Below, one piece after another: positions 9,878-20,931 of a stretch of DNA of 64,000 nucleotides. How positions within the stretch are numbered: the first letter of the stretch is position 1; each line of letters begins with the position of its first letter. Origin of the DNA: Gentiana macrophylla. Lineage: Eukaryota > Streptophyta > Magnoliopsida > Gentianales > Gentianaceae. The translations under genes were made by a program, and so were the position numbers. The stretch is taken from NCBI GenBank assembly GCA_026214975.1, contig CM047810.1:38061280-38125279 (forward strand), in the 5' to 3' direction. Below the pieces are notes generated by a model. It was not told the DNA's origin. It saw nothing but the letters and a program-made list of their open reading frames with translations, and ran no database searches.

Positions 9878-11462
9878 ATGGTGCGTAAGAAGGAAATTGT
9901 GAAACGTTATGGTAAAGATTTAGCTAGGGAGAGCGGTAAACGAAGCGTCCCGAGTTTGATCCATCCCAATTGGACCTAACAGAGGCGTAGTCCTTAGAGA
10001 TCAACCCCGAACATCTCAACAAGCTAGAACCAATTTACGGGATGATTCTTCTTCCAACTCTGACACTGAGGATGATGATGTTGTCCCCCTGAGTAGGATG
10101 TCTCGAGGTACCCGTGGTGAGGAGTCCTCTAGAGCCAAGCCATCTAGAGTTGAGGGTGGAGAGGAGGATGTTGTGCAAGAGGCACCTGAACCGAGGGCAC
10201 CCCTAAGAAAAAGTCTAAGATCGTTATCCCTTTCGATGCCTCGTCGGTTTGTGAATCCTTCCGCACATGAAGCCTACACTAAGCACTACTCAACCAGGAG
10301 TCTTATTTTTGACAGAGAGGTGAAAGTGTCTCAAGTTGATCCTACTTTCGCTCAGATGTTAAAGGCTAGGAAGTGGTCAGGCCTGACAAAAATTCCATCT
10401 ACTCCTGTCAATGACTCTATTGTCCGAGAGTTCTATGCTAACTTTTCTGAGGCGGACTTAGATGAGAAGTACGTTATGGTGCGAGGTGTTAAGGTTCCGT
10501 TTTCTGCTGAGATCATAAATGAGAAGTACAAGTTACCAGCTTTTGAGGGTTTAGATTATAAAGAGGAAATTGCGAGGAGGCAACGTGAGGATGGTCGTGA
10601 CCCGATGGAGGAGTTGAGATTGAAAGTTTGTCCAGGTGTGGCATGGGTGTTGAGACCGAACGGTGAGAGGAAGGAGTTAATCACTACGACATGGACCGAG
10701 GATTGGAGAGTCCAATGCCGTTTTATTCAAAGTCGTCGATCTCGAAGAATAATCTCACACATTTCCATATTAGTGATCTTGGGATGTTATATGCTTTGAC
10801 GTTCGGGTTGAATGTAGATGTAGGTCAAGCCTTATTCGATGAAATTTCCATGAACCAGAAGGTATACACACGGAGTTTGATAGTTCCACATTTGATTCAT
10901 CGATTATGTCCTGGATCTTTGGGGTTCTTGAGTATACATCAGACCATAAGACAAAAGAGTTACCCCTATTCGTAGAGAGAAGGCTGTTCCCGTTTCTGAG
11001 TCTGGCTCCACATCGACACCGCCTCGAGCTTCAGTTCTTTCTGGATTATCTTCTTCTGAGATTACTCGGCATAGTATGGCTCATAGTTTGAGGGCGATGT
11101 TGAGTGATATCCGGGATGGCCAGGATAATATCTTATTGGTTTTGGAATGTATAGTTGATGGAAGGAAACCGGCCGATAGAAGGGTATTCAATGCAAGTAA
11201 TATGGATTATGTCTTCTCCGAGCAGATAGAGCGGGTGATAGCTGAGGTGGTCAAGATGGAGGAGAAGCCGAGTCGGGTGATGAGGAGACTCAGGTGGATC
11301 CGAGGACCGCGAGAGTTCCTACCGATAGAGAGGTCGGGCCGCCCATCGCCGCTGCTCTGTTGCACGCCTGCACCTACACAGTGCATCTACTACGGTGATG
11401 TCCCTCCTTCCGATCCTTCTCCGGTTGATGCTCCCGCTGATGATGCTATTGATCTTTCTTGA
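9878..11462 (+). pseudogene. Element A third ORF (Athila env-like / plant transposon protein)
   Basis: Starts MVRKKEIVKRYGKDLAR. After a frame change near 9975 it continues as an acidic/Ser-rich linker (DDSSSNSDTEDDDVVPLS) and a long frame 10098-10799. Conserved words are RFVNPSAHEAYTKHYSTRSL, FAQMLKARKWSGLTKIP, REFYANFSEADLD and VKVPFSAEIINEKYKLP, which match the 'putative plant transposon protein' domain of the Athila third ORF. The frame then shifts (10691-10975: LNVDVGQALFDEI, YTRSLIVPHLIHRLC) and again (11076-11462, ending in TGA). The family's function is not established; it was called env-like from its position. I see no clear signal peptide. The hydrophobic Phe-rich reading at 11496-11744 could be a degenerate C terminus. 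Confidence 0.75.
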
Positions 11463-11861
11463 GACGACTCCGGGCTCGCCTTTGAGTTATTATTTTTGTG
11501 TATCTATTTTTCTCCGGTTGTTGTTGCACTTTTTGATACATTTGATTCGATTCGGTTGCACTCTATGCATTTTGCTACTTTAGCTTCTCGTTCTTTGACT
11601 TGTGTTGACACATTTATCGATGATCTTTTCTTTTATTCCGCTCGGTTTATTGTCTCTATTGCCGTATTGTGCCTTCGCTTTTTCGAAGTTTTTCGCTTCT
11701 CGAGTTTTGCAGCCATGGTTTTTGTCGAGATCCGATTGAGTTAGTTTTGGGACATTTTTCCACGCTTTTTGCGAGCGGTTGCCTTTTCATGCTCCAGCCT
11801 GACCAACGGCTCGGTTTTCCACGCGATTTTAGCTAATTTTCCTATCCTGTTACTTTCTGCA

Positions 11862-11906
11862 CAACATGAGGGCATGTTGAATTTTTAAGTGTGGGGGAGG
11901 GGATAG
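11862..11906 (+). other. Hairpin plus internal polypurine-like tract (A)
   Basis: A perfect 7-bp stem CAACATG-AGGG-CATGTTG (11862-11879) is followed by TAAGTGTGGGGGAGGGGATAG (11886-11906), which resembles the true polypurine tract at 12934. The same pairing of hairpin and G-rich tract is found in C (45783-45820, minus), with a degenerate form in B near 58365-58400. Confidence 0.7.
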
Positions 11907-12379
11907 TTCGATTTAATCCTATGCATATGAGTTTGTTTACTACGTCAGATTGTTTATTATGCAAAATGAGCTAAAATTTTCGAAATTTTTCGACACTTTT
12001 GTTTTTGTTTTGTCCCGAGTAGGCAATTCAATTCAATGTTCGTTATCTTTATAGTCATTTAAGCTATATATCATATGTTTGGTAAGTTAGTTGTTTCACG
12101 ACACTATTTTTCACGAGCCATAGTGATTTATTTGAGCTATTTTATAGAGTTATTACCCCGTTTGGATTAGTGATTTTTGATTATCTTGTAAGTCATGTGC
12201 TTAGTGCTACGTGTGTATCGTGAGATTTATGATAGTTTGTATTTAGATCCGGAGTATGTTATACTGTGAATATCTAAGGTTTGAATGTGATAAGTAACAC
12301 GTAACTAATGTCAAATGAGAAGTTGAATAATTAAATGAATCTATCGTGTGTGTCGAAAGCTAGTCGATGATTTGAGTGA

Positions 12380-12516
12380 GGTAGGGTGTACCACGTATGT
12401 CCTATACCACCATGATGACTAAAAGCTCACGACAATTAGGAAGAGCTGCCTTATGATTGGAGTAAGGTAGGGGATTATCTCGAAATGTCCTATTCTACTA
12501 TGAGGGCAATAGCTTA
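12380..12516 (+). other. Two conserved stem-loops in A 3' noncoding region
   Basis: GGTAGGGTGT...ATGTCCTATACC (12380-12408) and GTAGGGGATTATCTCGAAATGTCCTATTC (around 12467-12495) can fold into short hairpins. They align with three hairpins of B (58844-59017) that keep the loop TTATCAC(T/G)AAA. The surrounding 11907-12933 holds no ORF I can support. Confidence 0.6.
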
Positions 12517-12933
12517 TCCTAATGTGCGTTTAAAAGTGAAAAAGTTAAATCAACTAATGAAGTGTTATGAAATGTATATAAGACTAAGTTATCGCTCTAT
12601 CTTATCCCCAAAGATAAACTGAAAGATATGATGTAGGATTATCCTCCTGAGTATTTCGTAAAGGCCCTAGATTCATTCGATCATTCTTTTCGGGATATGT
12701 CACGTTTGTAGGGTGCATCTTATGAGTGTCATTTATTACTATTCTACGAGGGGGTATTAGCTAGTTTTACTTTGAGTTCCTCAAGTTTGGATGTAGTGGA
12801 AGTTTTCTATGGCTATGCACACACACAATGGTGAACTTCTAAGTTATTGAATATACGTTATATTTGTTGAGATGTCTATACTATCTCGAGCCTAATTTTT
12901 CGTGCTTTGTTTCGCACAAGGACGAGCAAAAGC

Positions 12934-12947
12934 TAAGTGTGGGGAGT
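12934..12947 (+). other. Element A polypurine tract
   Basis: TAAGTGTGGGGAG sits immediately before the 3' LTR start TGTTAAGG. It is preceded by GGACGAGCAAAAGC, a phrase shared with B (GGACGACCAAAAGC). Confidence 0.85.
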
Positions 12948-14473
12948 TGTTAAGGGTGAAATTATATGTTTTATAAGGTTATATTTTGTGATGTTTTCCC
13001 CTTTTTATTTGTATAATTTGCATAATAATAAGGTCTTATATGGAAATATTTAGTAAACGATATTTTTAAGGGCTTAATCGCAATATTGATGTAATTATGT
13101 GATTTTCATGGTTGAATTATAATTATTTGGATATTATTACAGTTCGCGATATTTTCCATGTCTCATAGGTATCGTTATGAGGTTCAACTAATGATAAAAA
13201 GAGATGAAATTCGAGATATGGCGATTAAAGAAAGAGATAATGACGAGGTGGGTTAAAGAAAAGAGATAGAGATGCAAAAATCACATCCGAGCCATATTGA
13301 CGAAGCGTCGTGTCCCGTCCAGAGTGGACGGGCGCTTGCTAAACCAGACGGGCGTCGGAAGAACGATTTTGATACTGAGAGCATGAACGGAATCGAACGA
13401 AGCGCCGAGAGAGTTCACAATTCAACGAAAGCGCCCACTATAGTGAACGTTCGTCCATCCGACCGACTTAGAGAAACCGACTTTGGAGGCTATAAATACC
13501 CATCTATTTTCACACATTAGAGGAACCGATTGACATTATTCAAACCCTAATATCGTGGCGGCTCTAGGTTTGCATCTTTACTGCTTTTATTCCAGTTTTC
13601 ATACACTTAAATTCTAGATAAAAGTAGGTAGTTCTATGTTCTTAATTCCTGCACTTTTGAGTTCTCTGAGGATGTTCAGAGGCTAAGCTTCTACAAACGA
13701 GCATTGTGAAGCCATCCAACACTTGTTGACTTCGTTTTCTTCGATTATATTGTAAGTTTCTATTCAAAGTTGTTTCCTTTATCATGTTTTATGATGTTAA
13801 TTGCATCTATATCGAAAGATGTGCATGTATGATGTTTTATATTTGATGAAAGTCTTTATAAACATTAGATCACCATGATTTAGGAATGGATCTTTGATCT
13901 ATGTCAAACGAAAGTTGATAGGTTGAATATCTAGGTTTAAACGTTAAAGTTTACATCTTTGCTTATTTTATGACGCGTTAATCTCCGTAAATCGAAAGAT
14001 AGGAATTAATAGGCGAATTATCTACGAAAGTAGGAATTTATACCTTTGATAAGATGAATCACAACTTGTTTGAAACGAAAATATAATCAAGATAGGAAGT
14101 TAATATTTGTTGGATAGGTGGATAAACTCTCTCGTTTGTCCTTTTTAAATTTGATCTAATCTTCAGAACTTGAATTTGTTTAGTTTAGATTACTGTTTTT
14201 TCCACATTAGTTTAGTTTGTTCGCAACCAATTCTTCCTAGCCTTGGATTCCGTCCTCTGTCTAGTTTATTTTCAGCATATTTGTCCAGTTTAGTTCCTTG
14301 TTTAGTTAAGTTTTCGTGACATCGTTTAGATAGGCAAAAATTAGGATTTACAACCATTAGTTCCCCGTAAGATCGACCCGGCATTAGCCTCCATACTACG
14401 ATCCTTATACTTGAGGTTAACCGGATTATAAATTATATTACTTGTTTATTCCATTAGCAATAATCCGTGGACA
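12948..14473 (+). repeat. Element A 3' LTR
   Basis: It runs TGTTAAGG...CGTGGACA, 1526 bp. The U3 contains palindromes of the GGACGNNCGTCC family (about 13309-13358 and 13444-13455; two have centres 20 bp apart) and a TATAAATA box at 13491-13498. The distal 880 bp match the 5' LTR. The R/U5 part (13890-14060) shows two related sub-repeats (GGTTGAATATCTA..., GGCGAATTATCTA...) also present in B's LTR. The right flank is GTGAT. Confidence 0.93.
13491..13498 (+). promoter_or_regulatory. TATA box of element A LTR
   Basis: TATAAATA lies 36 bp downstream of the last U3 palindrome. It is the likely core promoter for the genomic RNA. Confidence 0.7.
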
Positions 14474-14945
14474 GTGATCCATATCTCCAAGAGACTGATT
14501 ATGAGGAGCATTGTCTTGTGATGGCAAAGGCAAGACAGGATTAGGAACTGAAAAAACATCTTGATCAAAACGAACAGGAAGTGGTAAGTCCTTGATATTA
14601 CCTGAGGTTGTACATGATGAAAATCTTTGATTCATGAAGAAAAAGATCAAAGATTCAAAAAAGAATACAAGCGGGAAAAACTGAAAACCTAAAGCACTTC
14701 TTATTGCTTTGATTAAAACTCAATTTGAGCTTGCTATGGATATTTTAACTGTTTATATAGTCGCAGGAAACACTACTTTGCATTGGTAGCAGTTGTAACA
14801 AACTAATTTGATGTAACTGCTTTAAACAAATTCTGGGAGCAAGTGTTCAATGAAATACTTCAAAGAAGAGTTTGCTTGCACTTGTTTTGTTGAGTTTGGC
14901 TTGCTGCTGTAATGCTACAAACTTCAACAACCCGACAATCGAAAT
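14474..14945 (-). pseudogene. Disrupted gene start or copia-LTR fragment
   Basis: On the minus strand, a frame from ATG 14650 (or 14635, MNQRFSSCTTSGNIKDLPLP) runs into the end of element A, which evidently inserted into it. About 105 bp before the ATG is TATATAAA (14752-14760, minus). The upstream sequence ends with a TGTTGAAG-like word (about 14940) that could be the first bases of a copia LTR. Two readings are possible: the first exon of an unknown gene broken by A, or an old copia fragment. The next stretch, 14946-15178, is AT-rich with nothing I can name. Confidence 0.35.
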
Positions 14946-15183
14946 ACCTGAATATACGGGATCTCTTCGGATAGGGAGAAGATCTCATTAAAAATATTTT
15001 TATTTTTTCATAAACTTTAGCAAACAAAAAAATTATATAAATACCACATAAATAGAAAATTAAAATATATATCGTAGGAGACCAAAAATCTAGATTTTTT
15101 CTTCATGTTAAGTGACGATATCTGGGATTTGTCAAAATGTAATTTAGTTGTTCAAGCTGTAGAGTAAAGTTTTGCAAGATCGT

Positions 15184-16569
15184 TGATGGAAGTCAACTTT
15201 ACTGTACTTTGGTGTGCAGTTTAACCCCCGTTTATCACTTTATTGGCATGTTTTGGGTAGTTCTAGACCTGTTTAAGAGTAATATCGAGAGTTATACGCA
15301 CGGGGAGTTAAACTGTCACATCGATATTAAACTCTACCTTTTTAATGATATTTGACTCTTTTCCGAGCACTTTTGTCTTGAGAATTACGCGTGGTGTTTG
15401 TTCGTACATGTTATTGCAGGACTTAGGTGACTCAAGGACCCGGAAGGCAATGTTTTGGATTGAGAAACATGATCGTGGCACGAGAGTAGCATGAAAGTGA
15501 AGGGAAATCAAGTTTGGAGTGAAATCAAGACAAACTGGCGTTTGCTCTACCCCAAACTGGCGTTTGAATCAAGAAAGCTCATACAAGACAAACTAGCGTT
15601 CATGGCAGGCTAGATGCTCGTTCATGGAAGGAGAAACCCTAATCAAGAATCAGATCTCCAGGCAGACGAGCGTCCACCTTGGAGCAAACGCTCGTTTGGC
15701 CCTGACAGCAGTATTCACCGTACCTATCCATTAATCTTTACTTTGACCCATTTTGGAGGCATTTTCTGGTCAATTTGTCTTCATAATTGTTGTATGTAAT
15801 TGAAGGAGCTTTCCAACGCATCTTGAATCGTTCAAATCAGAGCTCTACGCAAAAAGTTATTGCTGATTTACTGAAGACAAGTCAAATGGGCCGAGTTGGT
15901 CGGCCCAGCTAGGTCAAAGTCGCGATTTTTGCCTATTTAAGAGCATCTAGACCTAAGGAAACATATATTCTGATTTTTATTGGCTTGGACTGAGTTTGAG
16001 GCCGGCTTAGGTGCTCAACCCAGCCGCTTCGGCGGTTGTTATGACAGGTTGACATCTAAATAATCGGATTAGAGCTCTGGACTAGGCTCTGTATTTCAAT
16101 TTCTTAGTTTAGATTTTTTGTATATCGAGTAGAATACGATATTCGATCGATATCTTGGTGGAGTTCGTGCCTTGGATCATTGTATGAATTAAATATTGAT
16201 ATCTTTTGCTGATTTGGGATTCAAAAGTCTTGATCTACAATGTTTTGATCTTCATTATTGTGAGTTTCCTGATTTCGATTTGTTTTCTCTCAATATGGTT
16301 TTGATTGTGTAGATCATTAGTTTGATGAAATTTACTCTGGATAAAAGTCTTGATTCAGATCCTTGTTTATGTCATAAAATAGTAAAAGCTTCGATTTTAA
16401 CACAAATTTTATATTCGACTCAATCTCCTCGTGGGATCGACCTCGGACTCTGAACGCACTACCTACGATCGACCCGGTCCACTGCCGGTTAGGAAGTGAG
16501 TTTTGCCTAAGGTTTCGAGTTTTATAAATTGTATTTGATCGAGCCGGATTGCGAAATCTCTACTTATCA
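15184..16569 (+). mobile_element. Solo LTR (Ty3/gypsy-like) with perfect target duplication
   Basis: The block starts TGATGG and ends CTTATCA, so the first and last four bases are TGAT/ATCA. It is flanked by the identical 5-bp repeat ATCGT (15179-15183 and 16570-16574). It has no internal domains, and its 1386 bp fit an LTR: CAAAC...GTTTG palindromes (15531, 15553, 15684), TATTTAA (15934-15940) and an R/U5 with the GGATCGACCTCGGACTC phrase near 16436. It is a solo LTR left by LTR-LTR recombination. Its sequence differs from the LTRs of A, B and C. Confidence 0.88.
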
Positions 16570-16574
16570 ATCGT

Positions 16575-17261
16575 CAACGGCCTGCATGCACCTAGTAAAC
16601 GAACAAGGCATTACCGGTCCTGGAGTTCTTCTTCAGTAAAACCCTCTGACGTAAAAATAAGTGATTTGACAGTAAGGTGAGTAATGATTATATGTGAGGA
16701 ACATACCATGCAAATGAGGTAATTGATCCGTTAGTATAGTGTACCATGATTGAGATAGTGATCCAATCAGCGATGATGTCGTGAGTAATGAGCTTATACA
16801 GGTTGTAGTAGTGGATGGAAGTCTAGTCACTGTAATGCAAATGTTGCATGTGACAGTGGACAGCTTGCGCCATGTCGACCGTATGAAGGACAATCGACGA
16901 CCTACACCACATTGGACATATAAGACCGATAGTGTTCTGCCATACGTCGTATATTCATTGTATGTGAACGATCTATACTATCAAATGAAGACAATCCTCT
17001 TATGGAAATATAGGCCATGTCTTCTATCAAAGGAGCCCAAGTATCGAACTAAGGCCAGGTCGGCCTTGATGCTGATGCTGATGCCGATTCCGGACACTTA
17101 GCAAATAATAAGGTCTGATGATGAATGAGGACAAGCTCAGCCCAGACACCGAGATGGACTTAAGCTCATAGCTATATATGATGAGTGTAACGTGTACGGT
17201 GACTGATCTCACATATGTCATTAGGCACCCATTTTGTTTATGGAAAACAATTGGATACACT
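16575..17261. other. Unassigned sequence
   Basis: Short frames on both strands (for example 16781-17101 plus, 17027-17260 minus) overlap each other and match no family I know. The stretch is probably old decayed repeat or intergenic DNA. Confidence 0.4.
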
Positions 17262-18335
17262 TTGTTTTTTTTTGTCGAAACCGGATATTTTATTGATAAA
17301 AATGTAAAAACTGTACAAACAGGGACAAAAAATGATTTACAAGAATTTATTTCAAAATCAAAGTCAAGACCATGCTAGTCTAAGTTCACGGGCTCGGCGG
17401 ACGGCTTCAGATATAAATATCGTCTTCGGGGGACGTGAAAGACCGGGAACATGGATTTCCTTATTTCACCAATACCATAGACTCATCACAATCTCACGGA
17501 ATAAGAATTTCCATAACGCCGTGTTATCGTGCTTATACATATTTATCGTCAAACAATCACATCAACCAAGAGGAGTGTCATGAGTGGAGATAAAAGAGTG
17601 CCGATAATGCCGATAGATAACATGCTTCCACATGTCATAGTCCGGGGCAATCCTCATGGCGTGTAAGGTAGTCTCGGAGAGCTACCACAAAGCGTAGCAT
17701 GTGCTATCAACACCGATAAATCGGTAGCCAAGAGACTCGTGATTCGGGAGTGCATTGCGGTAGACTTGCCAAAGGAGGTAATTTCCACGCAACGGTCCTT
17801 TAATCGACCAAATGGTGCGCCATATATTGTTCCCAGAAGCTTCTTGAGAATCTTGGAGTGCATGATAAGCCGAGCTAACCGAGAACTTGCCCGAGCTACT
17901 TAGTTTCCATGTAACATTTCCTTCATCGTCAAAAACGAATGCGTCACGTAGCGATTCGGTTGCCTGACATATATTACGTCAGATGAAGCTGCAATTTGGC
18001 TTAGGAGCAACAAGGGGAGAGCCATACTTATGCTTGAGAAGATTTACCCATAGTTTTTCCGGTGCCGTTAGTAACTGCCAAGCATGTTTCGCTAAAAAAG
18101 ATGTGTTCATATCCCGGGCACTACGCAACCCGAGCCCCCCCTGAAGTTTGGGTTGACAGATATTTTTCCAAGCTATTAGATGCAATCCACGACGCTCCTC
18201 TTCATGTCCCCAAAAAAAAGAGCGAATTATTTTGTCAATCTCGAGTGTTACCGAGGCGGGCAATTTAACAGTTTGCATTTGATAGTAAGGGGTCGTGGAA
18301 AGAACCGTCTGAGACAGAATAGCAAAATCGAAGAA
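17262..18335 (-). mobile_element. 5'-truncated L1-type LINE
   Basis: Read on the minus strand, the 3' end is an A-tract (T-run at 17262-17272 on plus). Coding remnants include QTVLSTTPYYQMQTVKLPAS, IDKIIRSFFWGHEEERRGLHLIAW and PKLQGGLGLRSARDMNTSFLAKHAW (17979-18336), the C-terminal part of plant L1 reverse transcriptase. Further downstream a zf-RVT-like stretch (LLWQVYRNALPNHESL with later Cys residues, about 17650-17800) is split by frameshifts. The 5' end breaks off near 18335, as is usual for LINE copies. I could not identify a target duplication. Confidence 0.85.
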
Positions 18336-18450
18336 AATCAATTCATAAATTACATAAATACAATGACAACTTTTTAGAGTATTAATCAAGTACAACGAAA
18401 AACTAGTTGTGAAATAAACCACAACAATAACACAATTTAGTTGAAATATA

Positions 18451-18721
18451 CTACCTCCCTATCAAAATCTATGTCCGTTTGGATTTTTTTCACACAAATT
18501 AAGAAATTTTGTTAAATTGGTTATGTGTCAATAAATTTGAAAAAAATCTAAAATAACATTTGACTATTATTAATGTAAAATAGTGAAAAGTAGGTGAGTA
18601 TATAATAATAAGGGTTAAAAGAGAAAAATGTAATAAATGCTTTATTGATTTTCTAAATGGATTTATATTATTGACAAAACCAAAAAATACTAAATGAACT
18701 TACATTTTGGGACGGAGTTAG
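18451..18721. mobile_element. Stowaway-like MITE
   Basis: It starts CTACCTCCCTATCAAAAT and ends with the imperfect inverse (ATTTTGGGACGGAGTTAG), with TA on each side (18449-18450, 18722-18723). Length 271 bp, AT-rich, non-coding. The CTCC(G/C)TCCCAAAAT-type ends and TA target mark the Stowaway (Tc1/mariner) group. Confidence 0.85.
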
Positions 18722-18723
18722 TA

Positions 18724-19671
18724 TAAATAAATTCTCAAAGAACCATATTAAGTAACAAAAAAATAGATATACAATTTGCTTGTTCTTGTGAATCAGGTAA
18801 ATGTTCTCTAAAAACAATTGTTGTTTGTCCTTACGGGTGAATGGCATAATGTCTGGTGTGGTGTCCGAAAGACAATTTATAATAATTTTTTAAATACATA
18901 ATAAATTGCATATATATTATCATCTTATTATTTGTTTTGTGCTTATAAATAATATATTCTAAAATTTGTGCAAGTTGTATGATAAGTAACCATAATACTC
19001 AGTGTGTGACACACGTGAGTTTATGGTGATACACTCAAATTGTTTGGTATCTGCAGTAATTAATCAAAGTATGGAGTCTACTGATTAAACTACCATTAAT
19101 GTGCCTAAAATATTTTATGGTGTGACCATCTTATCCGGGCCGTCGATGTTGATTATCTGGTGAGACATTTATATATGATGTAGTCATATACGACTATAAC
19201 CGATTTAATCTATATTTCTCATACAATTCCGTGATTGATAAAACTTATTAAATCACAAGATGGGTATATGTGAATTAATTTTCACCCTGGAGTAATTGCA
19301 GACTCATGTTTGCTTCAAGACATGATTTGATGTATTCGGTAAGGATTGATAAGTGGCGCGGTCTGAATCATTTTCATATTGGCACTTTGGGAATGAGTAG
19401 ATAAGAATGTGTTTCACAGATATTAAATTAATTCCTTCCCACGAAAAGTTTGAAGACAATGACTTATTTATTAATCCTATGAACTGATTGATCTCGTGAG
19501 TTCATATTGATTATGAACTAATTGTTTACTATAGGATTAATGGTAAATACAGATAGAAGGTAATCAAGAAAGTTTAAGAAAAATTTCTTACTTCAGTATC
19601 GGGTTGTCTATGGAGGGTTAATGTAAATGGAATGGACATTCAATAAACTTAACAATATTGAGAATAATATA

Positions 19672-19737
<66 letters not shown>

Positions 19738-20690
19738 CGATATAATTCAGTTTGAATTATATAGTGATGTTATTCATAAATTAATAAGTTGAGACATACT
19801 TGCATTATTAAATCTTTTTTTTTTGTTCTATTTTATTACGTCCTCGTAAGAAATTTTATAATACAATCAACATGGTTTGTCTTTGATTAGTAGTACCGCC
19901 TTCACCACTAATAGCATATACTAGTAAAATATAAACGCCGCGCAAGAAGCGCAGCAATGCCGCTAATCAAGATTGCATACAATCTGATTTATTGCAGAAA
20001 AGCGTATTGTTATCTTGTCCTTGGCATGATACATGTTTGATGACAGTAGCATTGAATTTATTAACGAGAATGCCTAGACAATAAATATTAAAAAAAAACC
20101 AGAAAGAGTTACAACACCAAACACATATAATATCCAGAAGTTGAAGAAGAGAACCTCCGGGTAATGGCACGCCGTCGAATTCCCCGGTCTTTCGTCGGCC
20201 TCTCCTCTATCGTCTGACCCTTTTTTTCATTTTGTATTTTATTGTCTTTTGGGTAATCACAATATAACTGGAACACAATATAAAAAAAAAACAAAAAAAA
20301 CAAAAAAAACCTAACTATGTGGCAACAAATAAGCTACGTGGCTGCCCCAAAGGCTTTCTCTTGGCCTTTAATAGAATAATGAGAGATGTTCCAGCTAAGA
20401 CATTGCAGAGGCGATTGTGAGAATTTCTTTAAACCTAATAAAAAGAGTTTCCTTCAAAAATGTTTTCCAAGTGTTTATCCACGTTTATATATATTTTCAT
20501 ATGTTGTTAATTAAAATCAATAATTAAAATAACTTCGTCAATCATGCTTGGAATTATAATCGATGGAAGTATCAATTTTCCCAATCCATATATATCACGT
20601 TTGACTTCCTACGGTATATGATCATCAATGATTTTTCCAATCCAAGTCTTTATGTTTTTTTTGGATATTTGTTTATAAGTACTAGTTTAA
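18724..20690. other. AT-rich intergenic stretch
   Basis: No coding region is supported. It contains a CACGTG word near 19012 and a long (TA)n run at about 19675-19732. Short frames at 19967-20303 minus are low-complexity. Confidence 0.5.
19675..19732. repeat. (TA)n microsatellite
   Basis: An uninterrupted run of TA dinucleotides, roughly 29 units. Confidence 0.95.
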
Positions 20691-20931
20691 ACACTTAATA
20701 GACATTTAAGACACACTTAAATCTTATTTGTTTATAAGGACACATTTCATTTACTTTTCTACTATTACCCTCCATTCATTATTGACTTTTTCTGCGCACC
20801 TGCTTCATCAATTGCCGCTGAATTTGATTTTCCGACTTGCAACATGGGAGGTGATAATGAAGATTCGCCTATGACTATGAGTGAAGACGGGGGAAGAAGA
20901 CATATCTGACGATGACGGCGATGATAACTGA

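Larger units (their letters stand above)
376..14473 (+). mobile_element. Element A: Athila-type Ty3/gypsy LTR retrotransposon
   Basis: The order seen is truncated 5' LTR, PBS, gag, protease, reverse transcriptase, RNase H, integrase, small ORF, third ORF, polypurine tract and full 3' LTR (12948-14473, TG...CA). The order PR-RT-RH-IN marks Ty3/gypsy. DLGAS in the protease, FMDDF in the RT, the TGGCGCC-type PBS and a third ORF between integrase and 3' LTR mark the Athila lineage. The two LTR parts differ by only a few bases, so the insertion looks young, yet the ORFs carry many frameshifts. The right flank starts GTGAT; the matching left target duplication is outside the window. Confidence 0.93.

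Noticed and set aside
16781..17101. A 106-codon plus-strand frame beside the solo LTR
   Set aside because: No domain, opposite-strand overlap and no promoter context.
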